In this document: piece by piece, positions 29,144 to 37,866 of the stretch
Layout: each line of letters begins with the position of its first letter
Position numbering within the stretch: position 1 is the first letter of the stretch
From: an uncultured Sphingomonas sp.
GTDB lineage: Bacteria; Pseudomonadota; Alphaproteobacteria; Sphingomonadales; Sphingomonadaceae
Assembly: GCA_934555855.1 (NCBI GenBank)
Contig: CAKTFL010000002.1
Location: 8,847-72,846 of the forward strand
Reading direction: 5' to 3'
Length of the DNA: 64,000 nt
Notes under the pieces: generated by a model
Databases searched by the model: none
What the model saw: only the letters and a program-made list of their open reading frames with translations
What the model was told of the DNA's origin: nothing
Program-made: the position numbers and the translations under genes

Positions 29144-30454
29144 ATGGGCGGCACCGGCGTCGTCGATCGCTTCCTCGAAGTCTTCACCAGCTACATTGAT
29201 AGCGGCTTCGGGCTCCTCGGTGGTGAAGTCGCCTTCATCGCCACCACCCTGATCGTCATCGACGTGACGCTCGCAGCCCTGTTCTGGAGCTGGGGGGCCG
29301 ACGACGACATCCTCGCCCGCCTGATCAAGAAGACCCTGTTCATCGGCATCTTCGCTTACATCATCGGCAACTGGAACGGGCTGTCGCGGATCGTCTTCGA
29401 GAGCTTTGCGGGGCTCGGCCTCAAGGCGTCCGGCACGGGGTTTTCCGCCACCGAACTGTTGCAGCCGGGCCGGGTCGCTCAGGTCGGGGTCGACGCCGGG
29501 CGACCGATCCTGGAATCGATCTCGGACTTGATGGGCTGGGTCTCGTTCTTCGAGAATTTCGTCCAGATCTTCGCGCTGCTGATCGCGTGGCTCTTCATCA
29601 TCCTCGCGTTCTTCATTCTTGCGATCCAGCTCTTCATCACGCTCATCGAGTTCAAGCTCGCCACCATCTGCGGCTTCGTCCTCATTCCGTTCGGGCTCTT
29701 CGGCAAGACTGCCTTCATGGCCGAGCGCGTGCTCGGGCATGTCATCTCCTCCGGCGTGAAGGTGCTTGTGCTCGCCGTCATCGTCGGCATCGGCTCGACG
29801 CTCTTCAACGAGTTCCGTGCGGGGTTCGGCGGCGTCCAGCCTTCGATCGAGGACGCCATGGTGATCGTCCTCGCCTCGCTTTGCCTGCTCGGCCTCGGCA
29901 TCTTCGGGCCCGGCATCGCTACCGGCATCGTCTCGGGCGGCCCGCAGCTCGGCGCCGGCGCAGCGGCTGGAACCGCGCTTGCTGCGGGCGGCGTCCTCGC
30001 CGGCGGCGTCGCGGCCGGACGGCTCGCCATGGGCGCAGGCGCGAGCGCCGTCGCCGGTGCCGCAACGGGCGGAGCACGCGCAGCCGGCGCGGCGAGCGGC
30101 TCATACTCGCTGGGATCGGCCGGCCGATCAGGCGCAGGCGCTGTCGCTGGCGGGCTCGGCGCGGTCGGACAGGCCGCAGGCGCGGCGGCAACGTCGCCGC
30201 TGCGCCGCGCCGCTGAGGCGCTGCGCGACAACTTCCGCCAAGGCGCGCGCTCCGCCGTGACCTCGACCGGCGGCACAATCAGCGGCGGGGCGGTGCCATC
30301 GAACGACACCGGCCCGGCAGGGCCGCCAGCCTGGGCGCAGGCCATGCGCCGCCGCCAGACAATGACCCACGGCGCGACGGTCGCCGCCCACACACTGCGC
30401 GGCGGCGACGGCGGCGGGTCGGGCGCCGCCGTCGACGTGAGCCAGAAGGATTGA
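29144..30454 (+). CDS. trbL: TrbL, VirB6-like polytopic membrane protein
   Basis: The 436-residue protein has about six membrane segments in its first 270 residues (for example FIATTLIVIDVTLAALFWSW and ALLIAWLFIILAFFILAIQL as hydrophobic stretches) followed by a long Gly/Ala-rich, low-complexity region and a short polar tail. This is the layout of TrbL/VirB6, the channel component contacted by the transferred DNA. The ATG follows the trbK stop by one base. The Ala/Gly-rich tail of about 150 residues is expected for the family and should not be read as a separate gene. Confidence 0.92.
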   Translation: MGGTGVVDRFLEVFTSYIDSGFGLLGGEVAFIATTLIVIDVTLAALFWSWGADDDILARLIKKTLFIGIFAYIIGNWNGLSRIVFESFAGLGLKASGTGFSATELLQPGRVAQVGVDAGRPILESISDLMGWVSFFENFVQIFALLIAWLFIILAFFILAIQLFITLIEFKLATICGFVLIPFGLFGKTAFMAERVLGHVISSGVKVLVLAVIVGIGSTLFNEFRAGFGGVQPSIEDAMVIVLASLCLLGLGIFGPGIATGIVSGGPQLGAGAAAGTALAAGGVLAGGVAAGRLAMGAGASAVAGAATGGARAAGAASGSYSLGSAGRSGAGAVAGGLGAVGQAAGAAATSPLRRAAEALRDNFRQGARSAVTSTGGTISGGAVPSNDTGPAGPPAWAQAMRRRQTMTHGATVAAHTLRGGDGGGSGAAVDVSQKD

Positions 30455-30458
30455 GCCG

Positions 30459-31142
30459 ATGTTCAGACGCCCTTCCATCCGATACGGGAAGACGCCGGAG
30501 CCCGAGACGCCCTATCAGCGGGCTGCCCAGGCTTGGGACGACCGGATCGGCTCGGCGCGAGTGCAGGCCCGAAACTGGCGGCTCGCCTTCTTCGGAACGC
30601 TGGCGCTGTCCGGCGGACTGACGGCAGGCATTGTCTGGCAGTCGGCGCGCGGCCACATCGTTCCCTGGGTCGTCGAGGTCGACAAGCTCGGGGAGGCCCG
30701 CGCCGTCGAGCCCGCCACGGCCGGCTACCGGCCGACCGATCCGCAGGTCGCGTTCCATCTGGCACGCTTCATCGAGCAAGTGCGCTCTATCCCGGCCGAC
30801 CCGATCATCGTCCGGCAGAACTGGCTGCGCGCATACGATTTCACGACGGACAAGGGCGCGCTGGCGCTCAACGACTACGCGCGCACGAACGACCCGTTCG
30901 CCAACGTCGGCAAGGTGCAGGTCGCCGTCGACGTCTCCAGCGTCATCCGTGCCTCGTCGGACAGCTTTCGAGTGGCCTGGACCGAGCGCCGCTATCAGGA
31001 CGGCTCCCTCGCCGCGACCGAACGATGGTCGGCGATCGTCACCGTCGCGATCCAACCGCCCCGCACGCCCGACCAGCTCCGAAAGAACCCGCTCGGACTG
31101 TTCGTCAACGCCATCAACTGGTCGAAGGAGCTGTCCCAATGA
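30459..31142 (+). CDS. trbF: TrbF, VirB8-like inner-membrane protein
   Basis: The 227-residue protein has a short cytoplasmic segment with the TrbF-typical NPYQRAAQAWDDRIG-like sequence (TPYQRAAQAWDDRIG here), one membrane segment near residues 42-62 (LAFFGTLALSGGLTAGIVW) and a periplasmic NTF2-like domain containing PWVVEVDKLGEARAVEPA and ending NPLGLFVNAINWSKEL. VirB8-type proteins nucleate the mating channel. It is four bases downstream of trbL and overlaps trbG by four bases. Confidence 0.93.
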   Translation: MFRRPSIRYGKTPEPETPYQRAAQAWDDRIGSARVQARNWRLAFFGTLALSGGLTAGIVWQSARGHIVPWVVEVDKLGEARAVEPATAGYRPTDPQVAFHLARFIEQVRSIPADPIIVRQNWLRAYDFTTDKGALALNDYARTNDPFANVGKVQVAVDVSSVIRASSDSFRVAWTERRYQDGSLAATERWSAIVTVAIQPPRTPDQLRKNPLGLFVNAINWSKELSQ

Positions 31143-32194
31143 CCCCGTCGTCTCTGCGGACCTCCGCAAACCCGCATGCACGTGGTTACGGCTCCACGCC
31201 TTTCCGTAAATCCGCACTTCCGGCGATCCTGCTTTGCGCCACAGCCTTGGCCGGCTGCGCAACGCGGGTCCCCAAGCTCCCGGCCATCAGCTATGACGCT
31301 CCCGTCGCGGCGGTTGTAGCGCCGCCACCGCCGCCAGCGACGGTCGAACTCGTCGCCATCCCTCAGCCTCTGCCGCTTCACGGCCAGCTCAAGCTGGTCG
31401 AGGAGCCTGACCGTGTCCCGAAGGCCGCAGACCCGCGTGTCCGCGTCGGTGCAGCCAATGCCGCCGCCCGAATGGAGCCTGTGAGGGATGGCTTCATCAA
31501 TGCAATGCAGCTCTATCCATGGAGCGATGGCGCGCTCTATCAAGTCTATGCCGCGCCAGGGCAGGTCACTGACATCGTGCTGCAGGAGGGCGAGCAACTC
31601 GTCGGTCCGGGTCCGGTCGCGGCCGGTGACACGGTCCGGTGGGTGATCGGTGACACGACGAGCGGTGCCGGTCCGACCGGCCGCGTCCATATTCTCGTGA
31701 AGCCCACGCGGCCCGATCTCACCACCAACCTCGTCATCAACACCGATCGGCGGACCTACCATCTGGAACTGCGCGCAACGCAGCGGACCTGGATGGCGTC
31801 GGTGTCATGGACCTACCCGGCCGACCAGCTCATCGCCCTCCGCGGCCAGAACGCGGCCGCGCAAGCCGTGACCCCAATCGCCTCCGGCGTCGACATCGGC
31901 GCACTGCAGTTCCGCTATCGCATCATCGGCGACAATCCGCCTTGGCGGCCTCTGCGAGCCTTCGACGACGGCCAGCAGGTGTTCATCGAGTTCCCCACCG
32001 GCATCGGTCAGGGCGAGATGCCGCCTCTGTTCGTGGTCGGTCCCGAGGGTGGCGGCGAACTGGTGAACTACCGGGTGTCTGGCCGCCACATCATCGTGGA
32101 TCGGTTGTTCGCCGCCGCCGAATTGAAGCTGGGCGACGGGCGCTCCGAGCAGCGCGTCCGCATCGAGCGCACCGACAGAAGGACGCGGCGATGA
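31139..32194 (+). CDS. trbG: TrbG, VirB9-like outer-membrane channel protein
   Basis: The 351-residue precursor has a signal with a lipobox (LCATALAGC, Cys about residue 39), so a lipid-anchored form is possible. A Pro-rich stretch follows. The VirB9/CagX domain shows VYAAPGQVTDIVLQEGE, VLVKPTRPDLTTNLVI-like text (HILVKPTRPDLTTNLVI) and a C-terminal FRYRIIGDNPPWRPLRAFDDG segment typical of TrbG. With TrbI it builds the outer-membrane core complex. It overlaps trbF and trbI by four bases each. The start inside the trbF stop (ATGA) was chosen for this coupling. Confidence 0.93.
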   Translation: MTPSSLRTSANPHARGYGSTPFRKSALPAILLCATALAGCATRVPKLPAISYDAPVAAVVAPPPPPATVELVAIPQPLPLHGQLKLVEEPDRVPKAADPRVRVGAANAAARMEPVRDGFINAMQLYPWSDGALYQVYAAPGQVTDIVLQEGEQLVGPGPVAAGDTVRWVIGDTTSGAGPTGRVHILVKPTRPDLTTNLVINTDRRTYHLELRATQRTWMASVSWTYPADQLIALRGQNAAAQAVTPIASGVDIGALQFRYRIIGDNPPWRPLRAFDDGQQVFIEFPTGIGQGEMPPLFVVGPEGGGELVNYRVSGRHIIVDRLFAAAELKLGDGRSEQRVRIERTDRRTRR

Positions 32195-33438
32195 GCGACC
32201 CCGACCGGAGCCGGGAAGAGGAAGCCGAGCCTGAGCGGCGCAGGCCTGTGCCAGACCTGCGCTTGCGGGGAGACCCGCCGCGCGTGGTGCGGCTATCGCG
32301 CCGCGCTCTGGCGCTCATGGGAACGGTCGCGGGCCTCGCGATCGGCGGCGCGCTGATCTACGCCCTGCAAGCGCCGTCGAAACGAGCCGCAGAGGAGCTT
32401 TACAACACGGATAGTCGCACGACGGCGGAAGCGATCTCCAGCGCGCCAAAGGACTACGGCCAAGTCCCCCAGCTCGGCCCTCCCTTGCCCGGCGATCTCG
32501 GCCGCCCGATCGTGAGTGCTCAGGCCCGCGGCCAGGACGTGCCCCCGCCGCCGATGGGCACGGGCGGAACGAGACCGCCGCCAACCCCTGTCGAAAGCGC
32601 CGCGCAGCAAGCTCGCTTACGCGCGCAGCAGGAGCGCGATTCCGCCCGCGCCAGCGGCGTGTTTCTCGGACGCCAAGGCACGGCCGGCGCCGGTCCTGCG
32701 GCTGGGCCTGCACCATCGAACCCCTTGCTGGAGCTCGCCGCACTCGGACAGGCCGGTGCGCCGGGCCAGGCCTCGCCGGCCGTGCCAGCAGGAAGGGCAA
32801 AGAGGGCGTTCCTCAACGGCGAGACCGACCGCGGGACCACCAGCAGCGAGCGCCTTGCCCCGCCGGCATCACCCTATGTTGTGCAGGCGGGCAGCCTGAT
32901 TTCCGGCGCTCTCATAACCGGGCTCCGCTCGGACCTCCCCGGCCAGGTGACGGCGCAGGTCACCGAAAATGTCTACGACAGCCCGACGGGTCGCATTTTG
33001 CTCATCCCTCAAGGGTCGCGGTTGATCGGCGACTATGATGATCAGGTCGGCTTCGGCCAACGGCGCGTGCTCCTTGCCTGGACCAGGCTCATTCTACCGG
33101 ACGGCCGTTCGATCGTGCTCGAGCGTCAGCCTGTCGGCGATGCCGCCGGGTTCGCGGGCCTCGAAGATCGCGTGGACGAGCACTGGGGCGCGCTCGCCAA
33201 GGCTGCCGGCCTGTCTACGCTGCTCAGTTTCGGCGCCCGGCTTGCCGCGGAGGACAGCTCGAGCGAACTCGTCCGAGCGCTTCGCGACGGCGGGCAGAAC
33301 ACGCTGAACCAAGCCGGGCAGGAGATCGTGCGTCGGCAGCTGAATGTTCCGCCCACGCTCACCGTGCGGCCGGGCTTTCCGATACGCGTGCTGGTCAGCC
33401 GCGATCTGGTTCTGGCGCCATGGGGAGTTCCACGATGA
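32191..33438 (+). CDS. trbI: TrbI, VirB10-like channel protein
   Basis: The 415-residue protein has a charged cytoplasmic N-terminus, a single membrane segment around residues 45-63 (LMGTVAGLAIGGALIYAL), a flexible Pro/Gln/Ala-rich periplasmic stretch and a C-terminal VirB10 domain starting near YVVQAGSLISGALITG. Family landmarks are VYDSPTGRILLIPQGSRLIGDYD and the final FPIRVLVSRDLVLAPW, each seen in parts. It spans the periplasm and completes the core complex. The gene overlaps trbG at its start and the DUF2274 gene at its end. Confidence 0.94.
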   Translation: MSDPDRSREEEAEPERRRPVPDLRLRGDPPRVVRLSRRALALMGTVAGLAIGGALIYALQAPSKRAAEELYNTDSRTTAEAISSAPKDYGQVPQLGPPLPGDLGRPIVSAQARGQDVPPPPMGTGGTRPPPTPVESAAQQARLRAQQERDSARASGVFLGRQGTAGAGPAAGPAPSNPLLELAALGQAGAPGQASPAVPAGRAKRAFLNGETDRGTTSSERLAPPASPYVVQAGSLISGALITGLRSDLPGQVTAQVTENVYDSPTGRILLIPQGSRLIGDYDDQVGFGQRRVLLAWTRLILPDGRSIVLERQPVGDAAGFAGLEDRVDEHWGALAKAAGLSTLLSFGARLAAEDSSSELVRALRDGGQNTLNQAGQEIVRRQLNVPPTLTVRPGFPIRVLVSRDLVLAPWGVPR

Positions 33439-33650
33439 CGAGTTTGAAGTTGGGTCGCATTGAGGAGGAGCGGCCGGTGAAGTTGATGGTCGAGCTGCCG
33501 GCGGTCGTGCACCGGGATCTCGTACGTTACGGTGAGATGCTGGCGCGCGAAACCGACGCACAGGTTGCGATCGAACCGCAACGCTTGATCGCACCCATGC
33601 TTGCCAAGTTCATGGCAACGGATCGCGGCTTCAAAAAGGGTGCGCGCTAG
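33435..33650 (+). CDS. DUF2274 protein at the end of the trb operon
   Basis: This 71-residue protein matches the DUF2274 family: it starts SLKLGRIEEERPVKLMVEL and ends FMATDRGFKKGAR. Its strand-helix-helix look suggests a ribbon-helix-helix-like fold, but the function is not known. Members follow trbI in most ICEs of this type. The ATG overlaps the trbI stop by four bases, so it is the last gene of the transfer operon. It converges on the leftward LysR gene six bases later. Confidence 0.85.
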   Translation: MTSLKLGRIEEERPVKLMVELPAVVHRDLVRYGEMLARETDAQVAIEPQRLIAPMLAKFMATDRGFKKGAR

Positions 33651-33656
33651 CCACGC

Positions 33657-34556
33657 TCAAGGGGCGTAGCGCTGGCTGATCAACTTCATGAGCCGTTCAA
33701 GCGCCGGACTTGAATTGTCGCTCCGCCAATAGCCGACGTAGGCGATGTGGCTTACGAAACCGGATACCTCGTGGATCTCGCGCAACGCGACACCCTCGAC
33801 AGTGCGGCCCAAGGCGGTATCCGTAGTAAGCGTGACGTAGCGCCCTATCGGCACAATGTTTGCGATGTTCTCGCGGCTCACGTCCTGTGTCTCCACATCC
33901 GGTCTCCACCCAGGTTCGCTGAGGCGAGCGCGGACCAGCTCGGCGAGGTCGACGCCCGGATCTTGCTTTGGCATGATGAAGCGTTCCGCCCTGAGGTCGG
34001 GCCAATAGATCCGGTCCTTCTGTGTCAACGGATGCTCCTCGTGCAGAGCGACCATTACGCGCTCCGCCCAAAGCGCTCTTCGCTTGAGGCCCGGTTCGGG
34101 CACGTCTCCGCTGATGACCGCAAAGTCGATTGCGCGATTGCGCAAGGCTCGAGTCAGGCAACAGCGATCACCCTCGATGGCGACAAGCCGCAGCTCCGGA
34201 TTTCGGCCGATAAAGTCCACAATCATCGACCGCATGTTTCCGGCAGCGAGGGAGGTCGAGAACCCGAAGCCAAGTGTACCAACCTTGCCGGCGCCAATCG
34301 CGCGGCCCCTCGCGCTAAGCGCGTCCAAGTCGGTAAGAATTCCGCGGGCGGTTTCGATAAACTCTGTGCCTGCTTCCGTCGGGATCGCGCCGCGCGTGGA
34401 TCGATCAAAGAGCTTGAAGCCGAGCCTCGTCTCCAAACCTCCAATGCGCTTACTGAGCGTCGCTTGCTTTACGCGCTCGACGCCGGCTGCCCGGGCGAAG
34501 CTTAGCGTGTCCGCAGTACGAACAGCATAGCGGAGCGCGACAGTATCGTGCGCCAC
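33657..34556 (-). CDS. LysR-family transcriptional regulator
   Basis: With the GTG start at 34556 the protein has 299 residues, standard for LysR. The HTH is near the start (ADTLSFARAAGVERVKQATL, then SKRIGGLETRLGFKLFDRST), and the effector domain begins near VGTLGFGFS. I chose this start because GAGG lies eight bases upstream and it falls just after the stop of the hydrolase gene; an ATG at 34607 would overlap that gene. It is the last gene of a leftward run with mipA, the fumarylacetoacetase-like lipoprotein gene and the hydrolase. Unlike most LysR genes it is not divergent from its presumed targets. Confidence 0.87.
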   Translation of the reverse strand: MAHDTVALRYAVRTADTLSFARAAGVERVKQATLSKRIGGLETRLGFKLFDRSTRGAIPTEAGTEFIETARGILTDLDALSARGRAIGAGKVGTLGFGFSTSLAAGNMRSMIVDFIGRNPELRLVAIEGDRCCLTRALRNRAIDFAVISGDVPEPGLKRRALWAERVMVALHEEHPLTQKDRIYWPDLRAERFIMPKQDPGVDLAELVRARLSEPGWRPDVETQDVSRENIANIVPIGRYVTLTTDTALGRTVEGVALREIHEVSGFVSHIAYVGYWRSDNSSPALERLMKLISQRYAP

Positions 34557-34566
34557 GGAGCGAACC

Positions 34567-35547
34567 TCAACTCGGGCTCGAGGACGATCGGCCACCGACC
34601 CGATCATGAAGGAAGCGCCCGATGGTTTCGTTTGCTTGCACCGCGATATCGCTATCGAACAGGTGAAAGCCATGGACGCCGCCAGGATAGATCGCCAATT
34701 CTGCGTGATTGCCGGCTTTTGTCCAAAGTGCGTGCATAAACAGCGTGTCATCGACCAGCGGATCGATCGTTCCCACAGTGAAGAGCGCCGCGGGGAGTCC
34801 CGTTAGGTCGGCATAGAGCGGCGAGATCGCCGGATGGCGCAAGTCGCGGTTGCCGCTATAGCCGGCCGTCATAAGCTCGAGCGTCGGCTGGTCGACAAAC
34901 GCGGTGCCCTGGGCGTGGCGAACGCTGGGGGTAAGCGAAAGGTCATAGCAGCCAAACGTCAGGTTGGCCGCGCGGAAGGCATCGACCTTCCCTGCATCGC
35001 GCAACCGGATCAGCGTCGATGCCGTCAGATGCGCACCGGCGGACTCGCCGCCGATCGCAAGCCATGAAACGCCGAACGCGCGCTGGCTGTTCTCGATAAG
35101 CCACTCGGCCGCTGCGACGCAGTCCTCGACCGGCGTGGGGAACGGATGCTCGGGCGCTAGGCGGTACGCTACGCTGACGGCGACCAGCCCTGCCGCCAAG
35201 CCGATATGCTCCAGAAGGGCGTCCTGCATGTCGTTGGTGCCGAGCATCCAGCCGCCGCCATGAATGTGCAGGTACGCGCCCCGCGGCTCATCCGGAACGA
35301 GGATGCGCAACCGGATCTCACCGGCGGGACCGGGAATGGTCATCTCGCGCGCGCCCGGCGCCTTCGGTGTCGCCGGCAACCCCATCGCGCCACTCTCATA
35401 GGCGGCGCGCATCGCGGCCAACTCGGTCGGTTGATCGAGCGTGGCAAGCGTTGCCATCAGCCGGCTATTGACCGCCGCGGTCTCGGGCGAGATCGCACGC
35501 GGGTCGAACAAATCGCCCAGTTGGGGGTGTGGTAATACGCTGCTCAT
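34567..35547 (-). CDS. Alpha/beta hydrolase, HSL/acetyl-esterase family
   Basis: The 326-residue cytoplasmic enzyme has the hormone-sensitive-lipase family pattern: oxyanion motif HIHGGGWMLG near residue 95, VAVSVAYRLAPEHPFP, the nucleophile in IGGESAGAHL (Ser near 168), and DPLVDD and GVHGFHLF carrying the acid and the His. It should hydrolyse short-chain esters or lactones. No signal peptide is present. The ATG at 35547 has GGAGG seven bases upstream. It follows the fumarylacetoacetase-like gene by 59 bp and precedes LysR by 10 bp. Confidence 0.9.
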   Translation of the reverse strand: MSSVLPHPQLGDLFDPRAISPETAAVNSRLMATLATLDQPTELAAMRAAYESGAMGLPATPKAPGAREMTIPGPAGEIRLRILVPDEPRGAYLHIHGGGWMLGTNDMQDALLEHIGLAAGLVAVSVAYRLAPEHPFPTPVEDCVAAAEWLIENSQRAFGVSWLAIGGESAGAHLTASTLIRLRDAGKVDAFRAANLTFGCYDLSLTPSVRHAQGTAFVDQPTLELMTAGYSGNRDLRHPAISPLYADLTGLPAALFTVGTIDPLVDDTLFMHALWTKAGNHAELAIYPGGVHGFHLFDSDIAVQANETIGRFLHDRVGGRSSSSPS

Positions 35548-35606
35548 CACGTTTCCTCCGTGTTGATATCTGGTCGGCGCCCTGCGCCGGGTGCGGGTTG
35601 CGGCGG

Positions 35607-36839
35607 TCAGCCGCCCGGACCTTCGCCGTCGGCTCGCGCGCTCGCAGCGGCCGTGACGGTGCGCGGCGTACGCCCGATCACCTCGACCTGCAGGTCGCCC
35701 ATCGACGATGACGAGTGCGCGACGAGATCGCCCGGCTTGAGATAGCGGCCCGATCGCCGCTCCTTCTCGATGAAACCCTCGATCATTACGCGCTGCGCCG
35801 AGTCACCCCGAAACATCGGTCCGGTGAAGATGTAGCGGCGGCCGCCGGACACATAGTCCGACAGCTGCGGGGGCCTGAACACGACGCCGTCCGCCGTACC
35901 CGACATCACCGCCGACCCGCGAGAAATCGTTCCACCGCTCAGCAGCGGGATGGCGGCACCTTTGAAGGTGTAGGAGCCTCCACCGCCATTCGTCAGAGCC
36001 TTTTGCACGATCGCACGAAAATCGAGGATCATCTCGCCGCCGCGTGCATCCTGGCGCAATTCTTCGTTCACCCGCGTCGTCATGCGCTGCGATCGGACGA
36101 AAGCTCGCCAGTCCCGGGGCACAACGAGGAAGGGGCCGGTCGGGAAGAAATCGGCCTCGCTCTTGGCATCGCTGAAGCCCTTGCCCGAAGCGAGGTTCTT
36201 TGGGTCGACGAGACGCATCAGGCTCGCGCGATCGGTGAAGTCGCCGCACAGGAAGAACCCTTTCCGTGCGGCGTCGAAGTCCGCCACGGTCCGGATGTCG
36301 CGATCGAAGCGGGCGCAGATCTCGACTTCATAGTCGAGCAGCACACCACTCCGGAGGGCGACAGTGGTCCGGGAGGGGGTCGCCGGTCCGAACTTCGGGA
36401 AGTTAAACACCTCCTCGATCTCGGTCTCCCTCGCGTGTGCGCGAAAGTTCGTGCCGGTCGCGAGCTGCCGAGTAGGTGAGCCGGCGGACGGCAGCAGCTC
36501 GCCCAATGCGTAAACGTGATCGGCGTTCGCGCGACGCGCCTTGTCGAGGGCGCTGGTGCCCAGTGCCGCGATGACATCGAAGACATCGGCATCGAGCGGC
36601 GCTCCGAAGGCGGTGAGGTCGACCGCGCGGACCCCGTGCCGGTCAAAGCCCGTGACGAGCAGCGTTACCACCCTGCCGTCGGCCCACCGCACCCGCGCGA
36701 AGGTGTCAGCATCGTCTCGAGGGGCGACACTGCCGACGAGTGGCGCCCCGGCCACCCTCTGGGCCTCGGTCGACACGCCGCTACATGCGGCCAGGTTCAT
36801 CGCCAGCGAGAGCGCCGCCACCTTTTGCAGGATGGTCAT
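35607..36839 (-). CDS. Fumarylacetoacetase-fold (FAH family) lipoprotein
   Basis: The 410-residue protein begins with a lipoprotein signal (MTILQKVAALSLAMNLAAC, Cys at residue 19), unusual because FAH-fold enzymes are normally cytoplasmic. The FAH features follow: GTNFRAHARETEIEE near residue 125, VLLDYEVEICARFD near 165 with acidic metal ligands, FFLCGDFTDRASL near 195, and a C-terminal LKPGDLVAHSSSSMGDLQVEV. Relatives hydrolyse C-C bonds of beta-keto acids or decarboxylate them using Mg. Here the enzyme would be on the outer membrane or periplasmic face, next to MipA (20 bp upstream) in the same operon. The substrate is unknown. Confidence in the fold is good; activity is inferred. Confidence 0.78.
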   Translation of the reverse strand: MTILQKVAALSLAMNLAACSGVSTEAQRVAGAPLVGSVAPRDDADTFARVRWADGRVVTLLVTGFDRHGVRAVDLTAFGAPLDADVFDVIAALGTSALDKARRANADHVYALGELLPSAGSPTRQLATGTNFRAHARETEIEEVFNFPKFGPATPSRTTVALRSGVLLDYEVEICARFDRDIRTVADFDAARKGFFLCGDFTDRASLMRLVDPKNLASGKGFSDAKSEADFFPTGPFLVVPRDWRAFVRSQRMTTRVNEELRQDARGGEMILDFRAIVQKALTNGGGGSYTFKGAAIPLLSGGTISRGSAVMSGTADGVVFRPPQLSDYVSGGRRYIFTGPMFRGDSAQRVMIEGFIEKERRSGRYLKPGDLVAHSSSSMGDLQVEVIGRTPRTVTAAASARADGEGPGG

Positions 36840-36859
36840 GGCCTGGACACCCGCCGCGA

Positions 36860-37726
36860 TCAGAAGCGGTACGACAGGGCAAGCCCGCCGACCGCCTGGA
36901 TCTTGGAGCCTTCGTCGACGATCGGGCTGTCCTTGGCGTTGCCGAGATAGTAGTTGGCGCCCGCACGGGCGATCAGGCCCCAGCGCTCATTGAACTGATA
37001 CCCGGCGGTGATGCCGGCGCCTGCGTCCCGGATGCCGCCATCGGGCCGATAGGCGGCGAGCCCCGATCGCGCCGCCTCCGCAGGCGTGACGCCGAAGAAG
37101 GCCCGCATGTACTTCTTGTCGACGAACGTCGTCTGGGCATCGACGTTCAGGAAGAATTTCTGGCTCCGATAGGCCGCGTAGGAGACCTGCGCCGAGCCGA
37201 CCCAACCATCGTGACCGCCGGCTACATCCTTGGCGAGGGTGAGATCGAACGCCACTTCGCCCTGGCCATACCGATTGCCGCCCACCCGGTAACCGACATA
37301 GCCGCCGACCTCGAGCGAGGCGTCGACGTCGTTCAGAAGCTTGACGCGACCGCTGCCGTCGCTCGAGCTGTTGCGGTTGCCCCGGTAATTGATGACCGGG
37401 CCGACCTGCACCCGGCTGTCGCCGAGCAGATCGAGCCGCGCGCCGAGACCGCGCATCTCGAGATTGACGCCCTTCCAGCCGACGGTGCCGATCACAAGCG
37501 GAACGAGTTGGTACTTCTTGGCGCCGTCGAACGCGGGAACGGCGCCCGGTCCTGCCGCGATGAAGCCATGCACGCCACCGCGCTGCTCCTCGGCCGACCT
37601 CGACGCCGGCGGCAACGCCGCCTCGGCCTCAACCGGCTGTGGTGCGCCCAATCCCTCCTGGGCGTATGCTGGCACGGCCGTGAGACCACAAAGTGCGAGC
37701 GCGATCGTGAGAGATGTCCTGGTCAT
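36860..37726 (-). CDS. MipA/OmpV family outer-membrane protein
   Basis: The 288-residue precursor has a signal peptide (TIALALCGLTAVPAYAQ, about residues 7-23) and a beta-barrel body with alternating hydrophobic strands, ending in a C-terminal Phe (LALSYRF), which suits recognition by the BAM complex. The GYQFNERWGLIARAGANYYLG-type segment near the end (seen in parts) is characteristic of MipA/OmpV. Roles in this family range from scaffold for murein hydrolases to adhesin or substrate pore. The ATG at 37726 follows AGGGAG. It heads the leftward operon and faces the LytTR gene across a 140-bp divergent promoter region. Confidence 0.88.
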   Translation of the reverse strand: MTRTSLTIALALCGLTAVPAYAQEGLGAPQPVEAEAALPPASRSAEEQRGGVHGFIAAGPGAVPAFDGAKKYQLVPLVIGTVGWKGVNLEMRGLGARLDLLGDSRVQVGPVINYRGNRNSSSDGSGRVKLLNDVDASLEVGGYVGYRVGGNRYGQGEVAFDLTLAKDVAGGHDGWVGSAQVSYAAYRSQKFFLNVDAQTTFVDKKYMRAFFGVTPAEAARSGLAAYRPDGGIRDAGAGITAGYQFNERWGLIARAGANYYLGNAKDSPIVDEGSKIQAVGGLALSYRF

Positions 37727-37866
37727 GCTGGTGCTCCCTGAGCCGGGCCGGAGGTCGGCGGCTGGGAGTGGGCTATGAAGCGGGAGCGAGAGCGGCCACC
37801 GAACCTTCGTGGTTGCGCTGCTTACTGCGTACACGTACACTGGCGTAGGCGAAAAGGACGGTTCCC

